Positions 50,494-63,477 are shown, counted from the first letter of the stretch. The stretch: DNA of 64,000 nucleotides from Dillenia suffruticosa (GCA_033439265.1 JAVTVX010000012.1:34536261-34600260), one strand, 5' to 3'. Translations and numbers: made by a program. The notes: generated by a model from the letters alone, not told the origin.

Positions 50494-50711
50494 TACCTTT
50501 GAGTTTGGAAAAGGGAATTGCGGGACTGATTTGGAAGGAAAGCAAGAGAAGCATTTGCAAAGCAAAGGGAGAAGGCATTGGAAGATGTAGAAGACATGAA
50601 TTCATTGAGGATTTCGCGTGGGTTCTTAGGCATCATTGATGCCTCCATTGAAGCAGGACTATTCAGCTCTCTGGGAGGATCACACATTCCTTTATTGAAT
50701 ATCGCTAACAT
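49541..50711 (-). CDS. Stem-specific TSJT1 / aluminium-induced protein (YGL and LRDR motifs)
   Basis: Complete minus-strand gene, 256 aa. Exons in transcript order: 50711-50497, 50306-50066, 49951-49831, 49734-49541. It belongs to the DUF3700 family with a class II glutamine-amidotransferase-like fold, related to the N-terminal domain of asparagine synthetase but usually lacking the nucleophilic Cys at position 2. Here the start is MLAIFNKG, so that Cys is absent and amidotransferase activity is unlikely. Family motifs: PRELNSPAS (residues 13-21), YGL (98-100), LRDRGPYPADQV (from 117), LEGRFGFVVFD, RLYWGIAADGSVVISDD, FPAGCMFHSEGGLKSFEHP, and NFKVDVYSR near the C-terminus. Arabidopsis relatives are induced by aluminium, sugar starvation, auxin and darkness; the molecular role is unknown. 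An upstream in-frame Met (MIDHLLFRRR, 50750) was rejected because homologues start at MLAIF. Intron 1 opens with a CT microsatellite in the sense strand. Confidence 0.95.
50459..50490 (-). repeat. (CT)n microsatellite (sense strand) just after the 5' splice site of TSJT1 intron 1
   Basis: Plus strand reads (GA)n. In the transcript the donor GTATTA is followed at once by about 30 nt of CU. Confidence 0.95.
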
Positions 50712-50837
50712 TTTTCTTTTCCTTCTTCTAAACAACAAATGATCAATCAAATTGATGACAATATTATCAAGAGTCTGAGCTGATCACAAGATTGAAGAAC
50801 GCGAAATGGGTATTGAGGATATGGCGTTCTAAGATTG

Positions 50838-50845
50838 TATTTATA
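50838..50845 (-). promoter_or_regulatory. TATA box of the TSJT1-like gene
   Basis: TATAAATA on the minus strand, 127 bp before the ATG. Transcription would start near 50805-50810, giving a 5' UTR of about 95 bp. Confidence 0.65.
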
Positions 50846-50881
50846 AGGGGGGGGGAGAGAGAGAGAGAGAGACAGAGAGAG

Positions 50882-50888
50882 ACGTGGC
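50882..50888 (-). promoter_or_regulatory. G-box/ABRE core upstream of the TATA box
   Basis: ACGTGGC on the plus strand (GCCACGT on the gene strand), about 37 bp upstream of the TATA box. This is the core bound by bZIP/ABF factors and suits a stress- or sugar-regulated gene. A GA/CT microsatellite lies between it and the TATA box (50856-50881). Confidence 0.5.
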
Positions 50889-50889
50889 A

Positions 50890-53402
50890 TTGTTATCCGA
50901 AGTTGTCGTTGATCAATGAATGAAAGGAAAAAGATATACTTATTATAAGACTATATTAGTAAACAAACCTATTACTAGGATGAGGTAAATTATAATAATC
51001 ATTGATACTAAACTTAGGATTCTCTCTCTCTCTCCTCCTCTCTCTCTCCCTGTCTCTCTATCTCTCTCTCTCTCTTTACGCGGAATTGGTCAGGAATCTT
51101 ATCCGCAAGGAAAATGACTGTGAACCAAGTCAGCAGAATTTATTCAAGTTGAGTGATGCTCCCTCTGACTTCATCCGTTCATCTATATTGAATTTCTTAC
51201 ATCGTACCTTATCATACGTGTGTTCCCGTGGAAATGACCTGGACTGATAAAATTGAATTTATTGATAGTTATATTTTTTTTGAACGTAGAAAAATATAAA
51301 TATATATTTTTTAATCAAAAAGCTTATATGCATAAAAACTACACCATAAGAATAACTTTTTTCTTTTGACATTATATAATAAATTGAAATAAGTTTTTAT
51401 AGAAACGGTTAAATAGTAAAAAAATTCTTATTTAAATATTTTTTTTGAGATATATAATTTAAAATTTCATAATTATATATATTTTTACGATCGTTATGTA
51501 AAAAAAGAAAATATGAAATAACTAGAATTTTGACCTACTTTCCGGGGAAAGCTAATCAAATATCCATTTCCACTATCCCCATTTGGTAGGTTTTTTCCCA
51601 CTTTGTGAGAGTGGACAATGGGTATGGATAGATGTAGAAAATATTTTTAAGGGCAGAGTATGGTACAAAATGCACATTTTGAATTAATTAAAAAATTTGA
51701 ATATCTAAAAAGAATTAAACCATTTTAGTTATATACAAAAGCTTGCCATTTAAAATCTCAAATTTAAGAGCTTAATTTAAAAATCTAAACAAATTAATTA
51801 ATATGCTTTTACATAATAATATGATTTTTCTTATAAATAAAAAGATATCATGTATAAATTTCAAGAAATCTATGAGTAATACATATACCAGAATAAGCAA
51901 AATGACTGTCATTTACCGACACTTATTGACATTAGTGGGATGAACACTTTTATCCCTTTAATCAGATCGAGAGATCGACTCCTCTTGGACACGAAAAAAC
52001 CAATATTGGGAGATCCACCCTTACAAAGTGAACCCTACAGTTCAAATTAGTTGAAACAAAACTCCAAATATTAAGTGGTAGCCAAGCTATGGTACAAAAA
52101 AAAAATGGCTGTCATTTTATCATATGAGTACATTTTAAGAAAGTTATAATTTTAATTCAAATATAACATAGATGTATGCTAAAACCCCCCAAAAAAAAAA
52201 TGTAAGCAGTGAATTCATTAAAAAAAAAACCCTAAAAATTTTTGTCAATTAGATATTCGTAGTAAAAATGATATTATTCTTCTAACAATTAATCAATTAA
52301 TCTATCAATTAAAGAAAAAAAATTAAAATTAGCTTCTTACCATAAAAGAAGAAAAATTAATAAAAAAAAAAATCTATCAGCTAATCTATTAATTAAAAAT
52401 GATAGATTAATAAACAATAAGAGGTGGGAGGGGGCTGACGGCCGTGTTCTTACCTAAAAAGAAATCAACCCAATGTGAAGAAGTGAGAGAGAGAGAGAGA
52501 TAGAACAACGTTGTTTGGCTTAGTAAGATGAAGCGTTATGATTTAATAACAAGCTTATTGCTCAAGACGTCTTCATACTATCTCTTCCATTATTTGCATA
52601 AGAAGCATGATAAAATCAATTGTGACAAAGGTCGTGAGCATACCAGATGTATGACAGGAACACACAAAGGTTAAAACTTAATTACGAGTTTACCTACAAT
52701 TTCCTCTACATAAAGAAAGCATTATTGAAAAATAATATAAAACTATAATATATTCTTTTTCATGAAAATATGACATTATCATATTACACTTAAAATGAAA
52801 TACATGAATTAAAGTAAAAACTAACTTTCTTTTTTTTTTTTTGGGTTACTTGGGAGGGCATTCAGTCGGTTGAGGAAAAATAGGAATTCGAACTCAAAAC
52901 CTCATGACCAGGTATTTCTAGACCGAGCCAAAAAACCCTCATTTCCAAAACTATTTAAATACTAGTAGAAACCTCTAAGGTTAGGTTTGTGACAAAATTA
53001 TAACATCAAAAACAATTTTTGTTACTCTTGTAAAATTTAATTTAAAACCATCAACAACTACATTTCCCCTAGTAGAAAATTTAACTGGGGGAGGGGAGGG
53101 GGGGGGGGGGTTTCTATGAGCTTTGCGTTTATTTTATTGCATAGATAAAGAATTGGCACAAAATAACCGAAACCAAACCAGCCTGCATATGTAGGCTAAT
53201 TCATCTCAAGTATAAACCACAAGCACACAAAGAGATGGAGAAAATAAAGAAGAAAAAGGTTTAGCATTAAATCGAAACCTTAAAAATACCATCCGATGGA
53301 ACATCAAAAATTAACTTAAATGTAAACTAAATATACACTAGTAGTTCTTGTACATTTAACCAACCTCTTTTCTTTTCGGAAGAATGAGGCAGCCTAAATC
53401 AT
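50890..53402. other. AT-rich intergenic region upstream of TSJT1 and downstream of U2AF65
   Basis: No conserved gene. 51019-51078 is a CT-rich tract, 52487-52502 a short GA run and 53087-53111 a G-rich homopolymer tract. 52840-52975 looks like the edge of an old repeat (GGAATTCGAACTCAAAACCTC), without recognisable ends. Confidence 0.6.
53087..53111. repeat. Poly(G)-rich tract
   Basis: GGGGGAGGGGAGG followed by about 12 consecutive G. It lies about 290 bp beyond the U2AF65 stop codon. Confidence 0.9.
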
Positions 53403-56400
53403 TTATTCACTAAAGTCTCGGTTGTAAAATTTGTCTTCTGGAAAATAAATAGCGCTCACAGTGTTGCCTGCAAATTTTCTCCCGCTTAGAGCATTCCTTG
53501 CGCTAGCAGCACCACCAGTGTCAGCATACTCCAAGAACACCTGCCAGGCAACCAAATATTAGGAATTTCTACAGCAGTCCAGGAAGATCATCCTTTAATG
53601 CACAGAAAAAAGGAAAGAGGCAACAAATAGTTTGTCAAATACTAAGAAAAAGTATAAATCTGAGGAGGATGATCCTCAAATCTTATGCATTTGTCGCTTT
53701 CAAAGAGATGAAGTATTTTGCAAAAGCATGCTAACCAATAATGAGAAACAATTCTGGAAAACTTAAGATTCTTTCCGGGCACACAACAAAAGGAACACGA
53801 ACGATCACTAGTGTTGAACATGCATCTCTTTTCACTTCAAACAAATAAAGTTGGAGCTAACTTTTATACAAACAAGTGGAAATAGAGATTCAATACATGG
53901 TGATATGAAGAAGATCCTATTGAGAAATGATGAATTGTTCACATTTAGCAGCTTCAATGTATTATGGAGTTAATCTTCTTTTGCAAATGTGAACAAGAGA
54001 GATGCATCAAGTCCCCAGAGAGCACAGTAAATCTAGTACCTTTCCAACACCAGGATTCTGCTCTACATCTGGATTTGGCCTAGGAATTACAACATTAACC
54101 AATGCTCCTGTGAATCCAATAGAAGAAATGTTCTTATTACATAGATAAGCAGTACAGAAGTAAAAACAAGACTGGTACACATTAACAAGGCTCCTACAGT
54201 TCAGGGAGAACATGTAAGGTTATTGTGCTATCAAAATCTATATAAGCAGAACAGCAGAAATAGGGCATTGGGAATATCAGCACTAGGCACATAAAATCTT
54301 AAGCAGTGGCATCATGATGATCAAATGATAGCAGATGAGTTTGAAATTTGTTGAATTCGTTAGGACCAACACAATAGATATTCCCAACTCAGATGCATCT
54401 GAAAATTAGCATGAGAATCACATTCTACGTCCAAAACCCCACATCCTAGCAAGAGGTTTACAGAGAGAGATAAAGATAAGTGGGTGTATTCTAGAAGTTC
54501 TACATGCATGTACTCAAAAGCACATCCATTTTCCCATTCCCAAGGGAGAAGTGTAAAACAAAACAATCTTTACTAAATGTCAAAATAAAAAAGTTGGATG
54601 TGGCTGCATACCATATTTTGCACCTTCCTCTCTCATATCATCTAATATTTCCTCATACTCTTCATCATCCATCAGTTCTTCGGCAGTAATTACCTTTACG
54701 GGCATGGAAAAGTATTAGCATTTGCAATTAGCCATTCATCATCAGGTTTAGAAGTTATCTGACATGTGCATGACAATAAAGTTTTCCGTTTCTTTTCTAG
54801 TCAGTGTACAACAGATAATCTTAAAAATGAGCTGCAAATACACATTACTCTTCATTTAAGCTAGAAAAAACTACAAAGAGAGAATATATTTATGTGTTTG
54901 TATGTGTGTGTGTCGGAATATTGTCTCAGGTTTTCTGAAGGATAAAGTCCTGCAGATAACAAGAAGAAATTTTAGAATACTGGAGGCAGGAAATACCTTA
55001 GTCAAGCATAACACTTTGGTTGGGCTTTCTGGAGCTGCCATCGGTGATAATCCAGGCAGATTAATACCACCGGCTTGCAAAGCCATTTTCTAATTCCGAA
55101 GAGTATTGTCAAAATAAGAAAAGATAGGGCAGAAAAGATAAGAGGAATAAGGACAAAAATAGAATAAAAAGACTGGAGGTTAATACAGGGTACTTTGCCT
55201 TTACCTGCACAGCTATGTGTTGTTGGGCCTGTGCTAATATATCATCTTGTTCTGATTTTATCTGCCCAGTGCTGAAAATTTAACCGTAAGAAGGTTTCAC
55301 AAAGCAAAGTATGTTGGGGGGGGGGGTTCATTTTTTTCCTATTTTCTATTTTGTGGGGGTGGGGTGTCTAGTTCCAACTAAACTTCAAAACTTAGGAAGA
55401 TCTTCCTAATTCTGGACATAAGAGCAATGTCCAGGTGCATAGCCAAGAAAGTTTTCAAGCAATCAAACTTTGTAAGACATACAAAAGCACACCAACCTGG
55501 CAGCTGCACGCCTTACGGTAAGCGTTTTATCACCCATTTTCAAACCATTGAGTGCAGCACAAGCAATATCTGTTACTGCTGGATCCTGAAGTGGTTGCAC
55601 AGTTGCGCTTAGGTGTTAGGAATGACAATCTAAATTCATGAAGACAAATATGATATTACATGGTGCTTAGCTATGAAATCTAACAAAGTTTATAAGCATC
55701 CTTTGTTCCAGGAAAAAAAAAAAAAGAAAAATGAACCATTGTAATATAGATATAATGTTTCACATCAAACAGTGAGTACAAAGATCTTGAGACTGATCAT
55801 TTTGATAGAAGATCAAGCCAAGATAAGAATTTTTAAGTAAGTTCACCTGATAGACACAGAAAGCATAGCCTTTTGAGTTTCCAGTATCTCTATCCTTAAC
55901 AAGGTTGAACCCACGCAGTGGCCTGCAACATAGTTAAGTGTGCCCATGAGTATAAAACATCAACTGAGAACAATGATTAGCCAAGAGCCTTTTTACTGAT
56001 ACTAAAGCAGCGGACGTGCTAGCATATTCCATACCCAAATGATTCCAACAACTCCCTTATTTGTGCTTCAGTGAAGTAGTATGGTACTCCGCCTACAAAA
56101 ACACGATCTGGTCCTTCTGCCCCACCAATTGAACTATAAATACAACCAAGCATCAGCTTGTGATTATGACATATTGATCAATTTATCAATAGGAATAAGT
56201 ATGAGATCCTGAACTAGTCACACCATTATACCGCTAGAGAGAACAAAGGAAAGATAAAGCCATATAAATCCAGTTAACAGGAATAAGTCTGATATCCTGA
56301 AACATGATGATCGTGTGCACTCACGGAAACACTCTTTAGAGAGACCTTTTGAAAGGGTGGATGGAAAGAAACAAATAAAACACAATACAACTTTGCCAAT

Positions 56401-59400
56401 TCTGTAAGGCATGGGCAGATACTTCAAAGATAAAAAGAGAGAGAAGTTGCTCGCATGTAGGTTGATTCGGAAGTCTTCAGCTCCCTCCAGGGTCCTTTGC
56501 TCAAAGCCACTCAGCATAGAATTTGGACTAAAGAAAGCTACAGAGAAGGAGATTGTTCTTATCAACAGCTACCTTCTTAGGAAGGGGGGACTCTAAGACC
56601 ATTTTTACCACTTGATTTTACCATATTGTGCACAGAAGGTCAAAGCACTTGAACGCTCAAGCAAAGTTATCATACACTAGACAGCTTGGAGGACCATTCA
56701 GGACTCTAAAGCTAGAAACAAACCTTCTTTCCACGCAGAGTTTAATACCAAGGAAGAGCTAAGAGACTCGTGCAAGACATTCCACGTGGACCTAACACAT
56801 GACGACGAAATTTATACTTAGAATGCCCTAAACATCTCTACTATGTACAGAAATAAGAGAGGGTGAGAATAGATCTCTCCCCTCGTATTTTGGTTTTTGG
56901 CTCAATATCGTGCAAAAAATTCTAATAACTCATTCCATACACACTCTTGATTGCTGTTAAAATACAAAAGTCCTTCTGATAGGCACTTTTATATATTTCT
57001 TATTCCTCTTAAAAAATTAGGGGTACTACATTATGAACATAGTTTAAGATGTTTAGTAGGCATCCAGCAACGAACATGTAACCAACTAATAAGTTGGCCC
57101 ATTGAATTCAAACTGAAAACAGAATAAGGACAGTGTATATGTTGACACCAAATCTTTTAGAAAAAAGACTTGGGCAACAACCCATATGCTAAAAGCTGAT
57201 ATGAACTGCATTTTACCTTTGACCAGCCAAACTCAACTAGATGCCACTAAGGGAACACAACCTTCTCACCCAAGGATCCAATTGAATGAAGGTGGCAACT
57301 TACCCTTGCATAAGTCCAACAGCAGCTAAATTAAGATGAGGACTTGGCTGGCTGGGACCAAGTGCAGCAGCTAATGATGGATTGTAGTCCGTAGGCCTTC
57401 GAATCCTAACAGAAACTCCCTAGTGGGAGCAACAAAAAAGTGTCAGATGAAGCACCATTGCTGTAGTTTCAATTCAACAATAGCACTTAATAATGGAAGT
57501 ACGTGTTTTATGACATCTGAGAATGAGGCGCCAATGGTCACTTGGGCAGATGCTCAAAATAGTGACTAATGTAGGCTAATTGTCATATGCCATCCATAGA
57601 TGATCTAAGAAAAATCAACCCAAAAAAAAAAAAACCAGGAACAGGGATCAGCCATTAACCCACTTTCATGAATAAACCCATCTCACTACCAAAGGAACAG
57701 ACAACACTCTATGCCACGACTAAGTAGAACTTACTTTTTCACAAGATCTTAATTGACAGGCCTTGCCCAACTCCAAAAGCCACATTATTTTTTGCAAGAT
57801 ACTAAGCCTGAACGTTAACACACCATGGCTACGAACTATTAAGCCACTCCGAATCTCAATATGAAGTTTCTTTATTGGGTTATACTAAAATATTTATCAT
57901 GTTAAAAGTAACATATAATTTTGGTTGACTGCAGCAAAACTTTACAAGCCTCTAAAAAGAAACTTGTAGACCATATAACCTTAAAAGATGTCTCTAATAT
58001 AAATGAAAAAGGAAACAGTAAAATGCAAATTTTTTCACCTAAATATTTTGGATTCTTTAGCTCAACGTCCGGTACCTACCGGACAGCAGAAGACTTCCTT
58101 TTGCATATCTCATTTGTGGTGTTTAGTGAAAGAAATGAATTTGTGGCCCTTAGTGAACATCACACAATCACCACCAACAAAGTGGACACCAGTCTGAAAT
58201 TTTTGTCCTTTCTAAACATCATGAAGGAAAGATACAATTTGCATGATCAATCAATAGAAAATTAGTGGCCAGACATATAAAAGTTTAATAGGTAAGGTTC
58301 ACATGCTTACTTGGATAAGCACATTTGACATTTCGTGTCTGAGAAAATAATTCAAAAGCATGATGAAGTATTAAGTCAATCTCATTATTGATATTGTATA
58401 GAGAGAGAGAGAGAGAGAGAGAGTAGCATGCCTCAAACACAATCCCATCTAGTGCCATGGCATTACTTGCTTCCTCCACAGTTCTCATCTCCACAAACGC
58501 AAACTTCTTTTCATGATTAATGTACACATTGACAACGGCATCACCTGCAAAAAGGAAGAGCAACTTCATTTCTCAATTAGACAAGAAAAGCAAGGAAAAG
58601 TAAAAGGACAAAAATGTACTTTTTTCTTGGCAATGTGGAAGAGGACGACTCAATCCTCAGACCTTTATGACAGGCAAGAATTTCAAATCATTTGCCTGAT
58701 GATTTGAGCCAAAGTACTGAAGATCTTAGGAAAAGATCTAACTGAAAAAATTTATGGAAAGGTTTTTCACATGAACTATAAAGCTAACAGCACTTGATGC
58801 ACAATAATTACCTGGACCAGCAGAATTTCCACCAAATGCAGCCATAACACGACTAAAGAATGTAGCAATTGTCTGCTTAAAAAAGTTGAAATAAGTAAAT
58901 CTTGAGATGGATCAGCAATAGAAGGTGAAAATCAATGAGTATAGACAAGTTTTTTTCTAGCATAACTGCAGATTTACAAGCAACAACTGATGGAGCAGCC
59001 TCAAATTTTATACATAATTGGTGGCTTATCAACATACAACTAGACCAGAACCTTGATATCCATGCATGAAGTGCTACAATAGTTTCATCAATTATAATGA
59101 ATCAATAAAAATGACTAGAAACTATTCATTTAGCATTAGAAGAGAGTGGAAGATGGAGACAAGAATAAGATAAAAACCAAGAAAACCTGAAACGGGGGGA
59201 AAATAGAAAAAGATATCAACGTATTTAAAATCCAACAATCTATCATCAAAAGCTAGTCTCATTATTAAAAGAAACTAGAAATTCTTAATCTATCTTGCAT
59301 CAACAATAGCTTAATACAGCTTCATAACTGAAAGAGGTCCTTGATCTTCATCTTACAAGCATGAGAAACTTATCACTTTTACCTATCTATTTAAAACAAT

Positions 59401-61661
59401 AAGGGTAAAGGTTGCAGCTCATGCACGCTACTAAATCTATTATTTGATTCTAGCCAAGTGAATTAGATATGCAAGCATAGCTTAAATCAAGTTCTCAAGA
59501 CACATACTGAACCAGGGAAACAGGGGCTGTACAAATTGGAAGGAAAAACTATATAAAACAATCAATCAAAACCTGCTCATTGGCTGTGGGAGGAAGGCCA
59601 CCAACATATACTCGTCGTGCATGCCTTGTTGCCTAGAAGAGAAAAAGGTGGACTCATTAAAATGTCCAAGTAAAAAATTACTAAAAATTATATAATTACA
59701 CATATAAAAATACCTGTTGAGTCATGGCTTGGACTGGCATCAAGGGTAAAGCTCCCAACTAAATGATACATGAAATGCATATGTCACCACATAAAGGAGG
59801 AATATATCAATTAAAAGAAATTTCCAAGCAAGCAAAACTACCTGTGTGGCCCCAAAAGGGATCACATTTGGGAACATTCCCGGTATTGGCTGAGGGACCA
59901 TAGACAATTGCCCTGAATAATGATAGAGAAAAAAAAAATGCTAGCAGGTAAACAAGAAATGAAACTCCCATAAATAAATAAAATCAATTTTCTCCTACTG
60001 CATGTTGCATAAACATCACAAAGTAAACCTACATTTATTCCAAAGCTGATGGTATAAACAAAATAACAGAGAAAAATAGAATCTACGATTACAAATGTTG
60101 GGAAAATATTTGTATGTCTACCAAATGGCAACAGTTGCCGGTTGAAGGCGAACAAGATCCAGCTAATCGGTGCATTGATTCCCCGTTGAACAATAAATCT
60201 ACAGTAGTCACGCCCATGGCTAGTACGGTGGGACATGTAGCCCAACATTGCCTTCTTACCCAATTGATAAACACATAACACAAGAAAAAAAACCACACAC
60301 AAAAGCCAACAAGACAACAAGGATTCTTAGTTTCAGTAGTTAAGTATAAAATTAAGAAAACAAAATGCATCTTAATGGTAGAAAGACAACGACTCAAATA
60401 AGAATGCAGAAAGTAGTTGAGCCTCAGATCACTATCATTCTTAAATAGTAAATAGAAAACAGATTTATACTTGAGCAAAGAGCTTGCATACCTGAGACAG
60501 CAGTGGTGGGCAGCATGGGAACCACAGGAGGTGCCATGTCAAAACCACTCGCCCGCTTGCTGTAGACAAAATGTGATTCATAATGTGGTAATAACTGATC
60601 AAAAGAGTTTCAGACCAAAACAAGAACATCACATGGCAATACTCTATGTAAGTTGAATATTAAATATAAAATTATAGCGGGCAGAACTCAATTTTCATGG
60701 TGATAGTCCATCATAGGCATCATAAATACACCAAGATGGTAGCTCTGGCAACTCATGTTTTTCGTCTATGTGGTTATTTGAGCATCAGAAAACAGGCGTA
60801 GCTTCCACATGGTAAGTAAGTACTTACAAAAAGGAGGCTACATAAAATAACATGATGAATAACAAGAAAAACAATTATTGTGTAGTAGGTTAATAGTTTT
60901 AGCAGCAGTAACAACAATAAAATGAGAAGGGTTGTCAACTATTAGATGTTGACCACAAATACAAGAAACTTCATACCTTTTTGATCGGGAACGAGAACGG
61001 GACCTAGACCTGTTTCGAGACCGGGATCTAGACCTGTTCCAAGACCTATCTTTTGACCGGGAACGTGATCTATGTTTATGTCTTCTCTCTCTGTCTCGAT
61101 CATAATCACTGTGTCTGCAAGAAACAAAGATCATGTCATAAATATTAAGATTGATTAACGAATTACAGCAACCACTGCCCCTGAGGATCTGTGGACACAC
61201 TTGTAAGCCCATTTGTACATATTGACTATAAATCCATAAGTGTAGCTTGCATTTGAGAAGTGACAAATGCATATACAAAGAGCTACAAAAATATTCATAG
61301 TCCAGTTGAGAGCTAGGGAGAGGAAATGAAGTGATCATATTAGACCCTGTTGTGCTAAGAACTCCCATACATTGACAAATTCCATAAGGGAGTAACCAAT
61401 TTTAGCACATAAAATTGTTTATCCTTTTCTTAGTGATGATACCTGTCACGGCTCCTCCGACCATCATAATCATCGTATATGTCCCCCACTCTATCATCCT
61501 TTCTACTTCTATCCTTGCGGTCCCTGTGATGTCGGTCTCGATCCTTTTCCCTCTCATAGTCTCGCTCTTTTGACTTAGAAATCTCATGATTGGATCCATG
61601 AGACTTGTGCTGAGAAAGAAGTTGGCCAATCATATACCCACAGAGTTAGTGGATGCTACAC

Positions 61662-61693
<32 letters not shown>

Positions 61694-63153
61694 TACAAGA
61701 TAAAATATGATAGACAACAAATGAAAGTTAACAACAGAAACACAGTGCAAATATATATTTATTCACATATGATTTAGACATTCCAAGAAAGATTGGGTAG
61801 CTCATAATTTCTATTTAGACATCTTATGACTGGAACTGTATTCATCAAAAGAATTATATTGGGCAAGTGGCATTAAAAAAAAGCGGTATTTTTGTTCCAT
61901 TTACACTTTGCATAACATTCTTTTAAAACCTAACATTTAGATAACTACATTTGTAACTAGTTACAACTAACATGTTTGAGCATGTTAAATAACTCTATTT
62001 TGTAACCAGTTACAACTAACACGCCAGGCACATTACTGTCAGCTTACACATTTGAATAAGTGCAAATCGTAAGTGTTAGATATGGAGAGTAGGTGTAGTA
62101 TATAAGGCAGGCAAATTATGTTATTTTATTTTCCTTTAAGAGAATGTCAGAAACCTTTTAATTTAGTATGTTAAATGTAATTTATGAAAAGAAAATATGC
62201 AAAGTGTAAACAAAGGGAAAATACAGTATGTTTCTGCAATTTTCCCAACTATGTTAAAAGCATGCATCCTATCATGAACATGCAATGGCACAATTTAAGA
62301 ACATAAAAGTCGAGTTAATGCTACATAACTAATGCATTTTCTGGCCAGATGGCATTTGGGTCTTCATCTTGGTGGCAAGATTTCCTGATGTTAAATTTTG
62401 CATTGGCAATTCAGAGGATTGAAAAGAAAGTATTAGGATGAGAGGAAGCATCCATCAAAAGCATATAACAAGATGACCAGCCACTTGATCAAAGAATATC
62501 AAGAATCCACCATGACATGGAGTTCAACGAATCAAACCTCCCCTCCCTGGCTCCTCTTTCATTGTCCACAGGAGGCACAGATTTTAACATTATTCCCTTT
62601 TTTCCTATCCCAAAAAAAAAAAAACACTTGCCTACTTGGTGCCAAGTAGTTAGAGGAAGCCCAAATTGGCAACAAAGTTGTTGCATTAAAATAGGCATTG
62701 TTGAATCCCTTATTTAAACAAGCTATGTTCCGAGGGGTCACTGCTCACCTCTTTGATCCATTTTTTGAAATTAAACGATTATCCCTCTATCCAATTCGCA
62801 TAGCTCCTCTATGAGCTTAATCATATTCATCTAATAAAATTTTCCAATACTTATCCAACAAAGGAAGAGTGAAAATTAAATATCATCAACCTATACTTAT
62901 CCAACAAAAGGAAGAGTGAAAATTAATTGTCATCAGTACATTAGAACCGTAAAAAATCAATGATTGAAATAACAAAATTTGTCAAGGTGTGGTTCCGTTC
63001 CACCATGTGCTTTTCAGTGAATACTAAAATCAAACTGGATTTTGTCGATTCGGTCAAACAACACTGAATAAATTCCTCACTTCAGACAAATTTAGTGGGT
63101 GGGTCAACATCTTCAAATGTCACTACTGAATTACCTACTCCCGTGGCTTGTGC

Positions 63154-63223
<70 letters not shown>

Positions 63224-63456
63224 ATCACAAATTACCAAAACCTAATCGGTTCAAAATAGGTAGAAACAATTGAAATAACAGTTCAATCAAATTCAAACAT
63301 TAAAAGGCAAAGGCCAAGCGAGAGAAGAGAGAAAACCTTGGTTTGATAGTCGCGATCTTCGAAGACATCATAGGGAGAAGATCCACCATCATCACCGACC
63401 TTACTTCGTGCGTAGCCATAGCCATTTCCTTCGTATCGACTGTCGTAGACTGACAT
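53403..63456 (-). CDS. U2AF65: Splicing factor U2AF large subunit (U2AF65)
   Basis: Complete minus-strand gene, 556 aa. Exons in transcript order: 63456-63337, 61609-61443, 61114-60977, 60559-60492, 59912-59842, 59758-59714, 59632-59573, 58872-58812, 58544-58432, 57419-57304, 56133-56035, 55922-55847, 55585-55497, 55271-55205, 55089-54997, 54693-54612, 54107-54040, 53540-53403. U2AF65 binds the polypyrimidine tract at 3' splice sites and recruits U2 snRNP. Parts in order: MSVYDSRYEG; an RS/RE-rich region (SKERDYEREKDRDRHHRD, then RSRSRNRSRSRSRSRSK); the segment SKRASGFDMAPP, where U2AF35 binds; RRM1 with RVYVGGLP and KFAFVEMR; RRM2 with RVFVGGVPYYF and KGYAFCVYQ; a C-terminal UHM with VLCLTK, DDEEYEEILDDMREEGAKYG, RPNP, GVGKVFLEYAD and the loop GRKFAGN. 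Close to Arabidopsis U2AF65A/B in length (about 570 aa). Intron 9 has a GC donor (GAG/gcatgc). Confidence 0.97.
58401..58431 (-). other. GC-AG 5' splice site of U2AF65 intron 9 with adjacent CT repeat
   Basis: Exon 9 ends TTTGAG at 58432 and the intron begins gcatgctac then (CT)n (58401-58423). The acceptor is at 57420-57421, and the join gives the conserved IVFEGVSVRIRRPTDYNPS. No GT near the junction keeps that sequence. Confidence 0.85.
61660..61688. repeat. Poly(A) tract in U2AF65 intron 1
   Basis: About 28 consecutive A on the plus strand (poly(U) in the U2AF65 pre-mRNA), roughly 50 nt upstream of the exon 2 acceptor. Confidence 0.95.
61940..62022. repeat. Direct repeat (period about 49 bp) in U2AF65 intron 1
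   Basis: TTGTAACYAGTTACAACTAA occurs from about 61950 and from about 62000, each preceded by ATAACT. The core GTAACTAGTTAC is itself palindromic. Confidence 0.75.
62847..62935. repeat. 46-bp tandem duplication in U2AF65 intron 1
   Basis: Two adjacent copies start at 62847 and 62893, sharing ATACTTATCCAACAAA, GGAAGAGTGAAAATTAA and TCATCA. Confidence 0.85.
63160..63222. repeat. (CT)n microsatellite in U2AF65 intron 1
   Basis: About 62 bp of pure CT on the plus strand (GA in the transcript), 115 bp into the intron. Confidence 0.95.
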
Positions 63457-63477
63457 TTTTCAAGACTCCCAGAAGAG

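Noticed and set aside
60089-60478. 129-152 codon minus-strand open frames in U2AF65 intron 4
   Set aside because: They overlap exon edges, carry no known domain, and the flanking exons splice cleanly without them.
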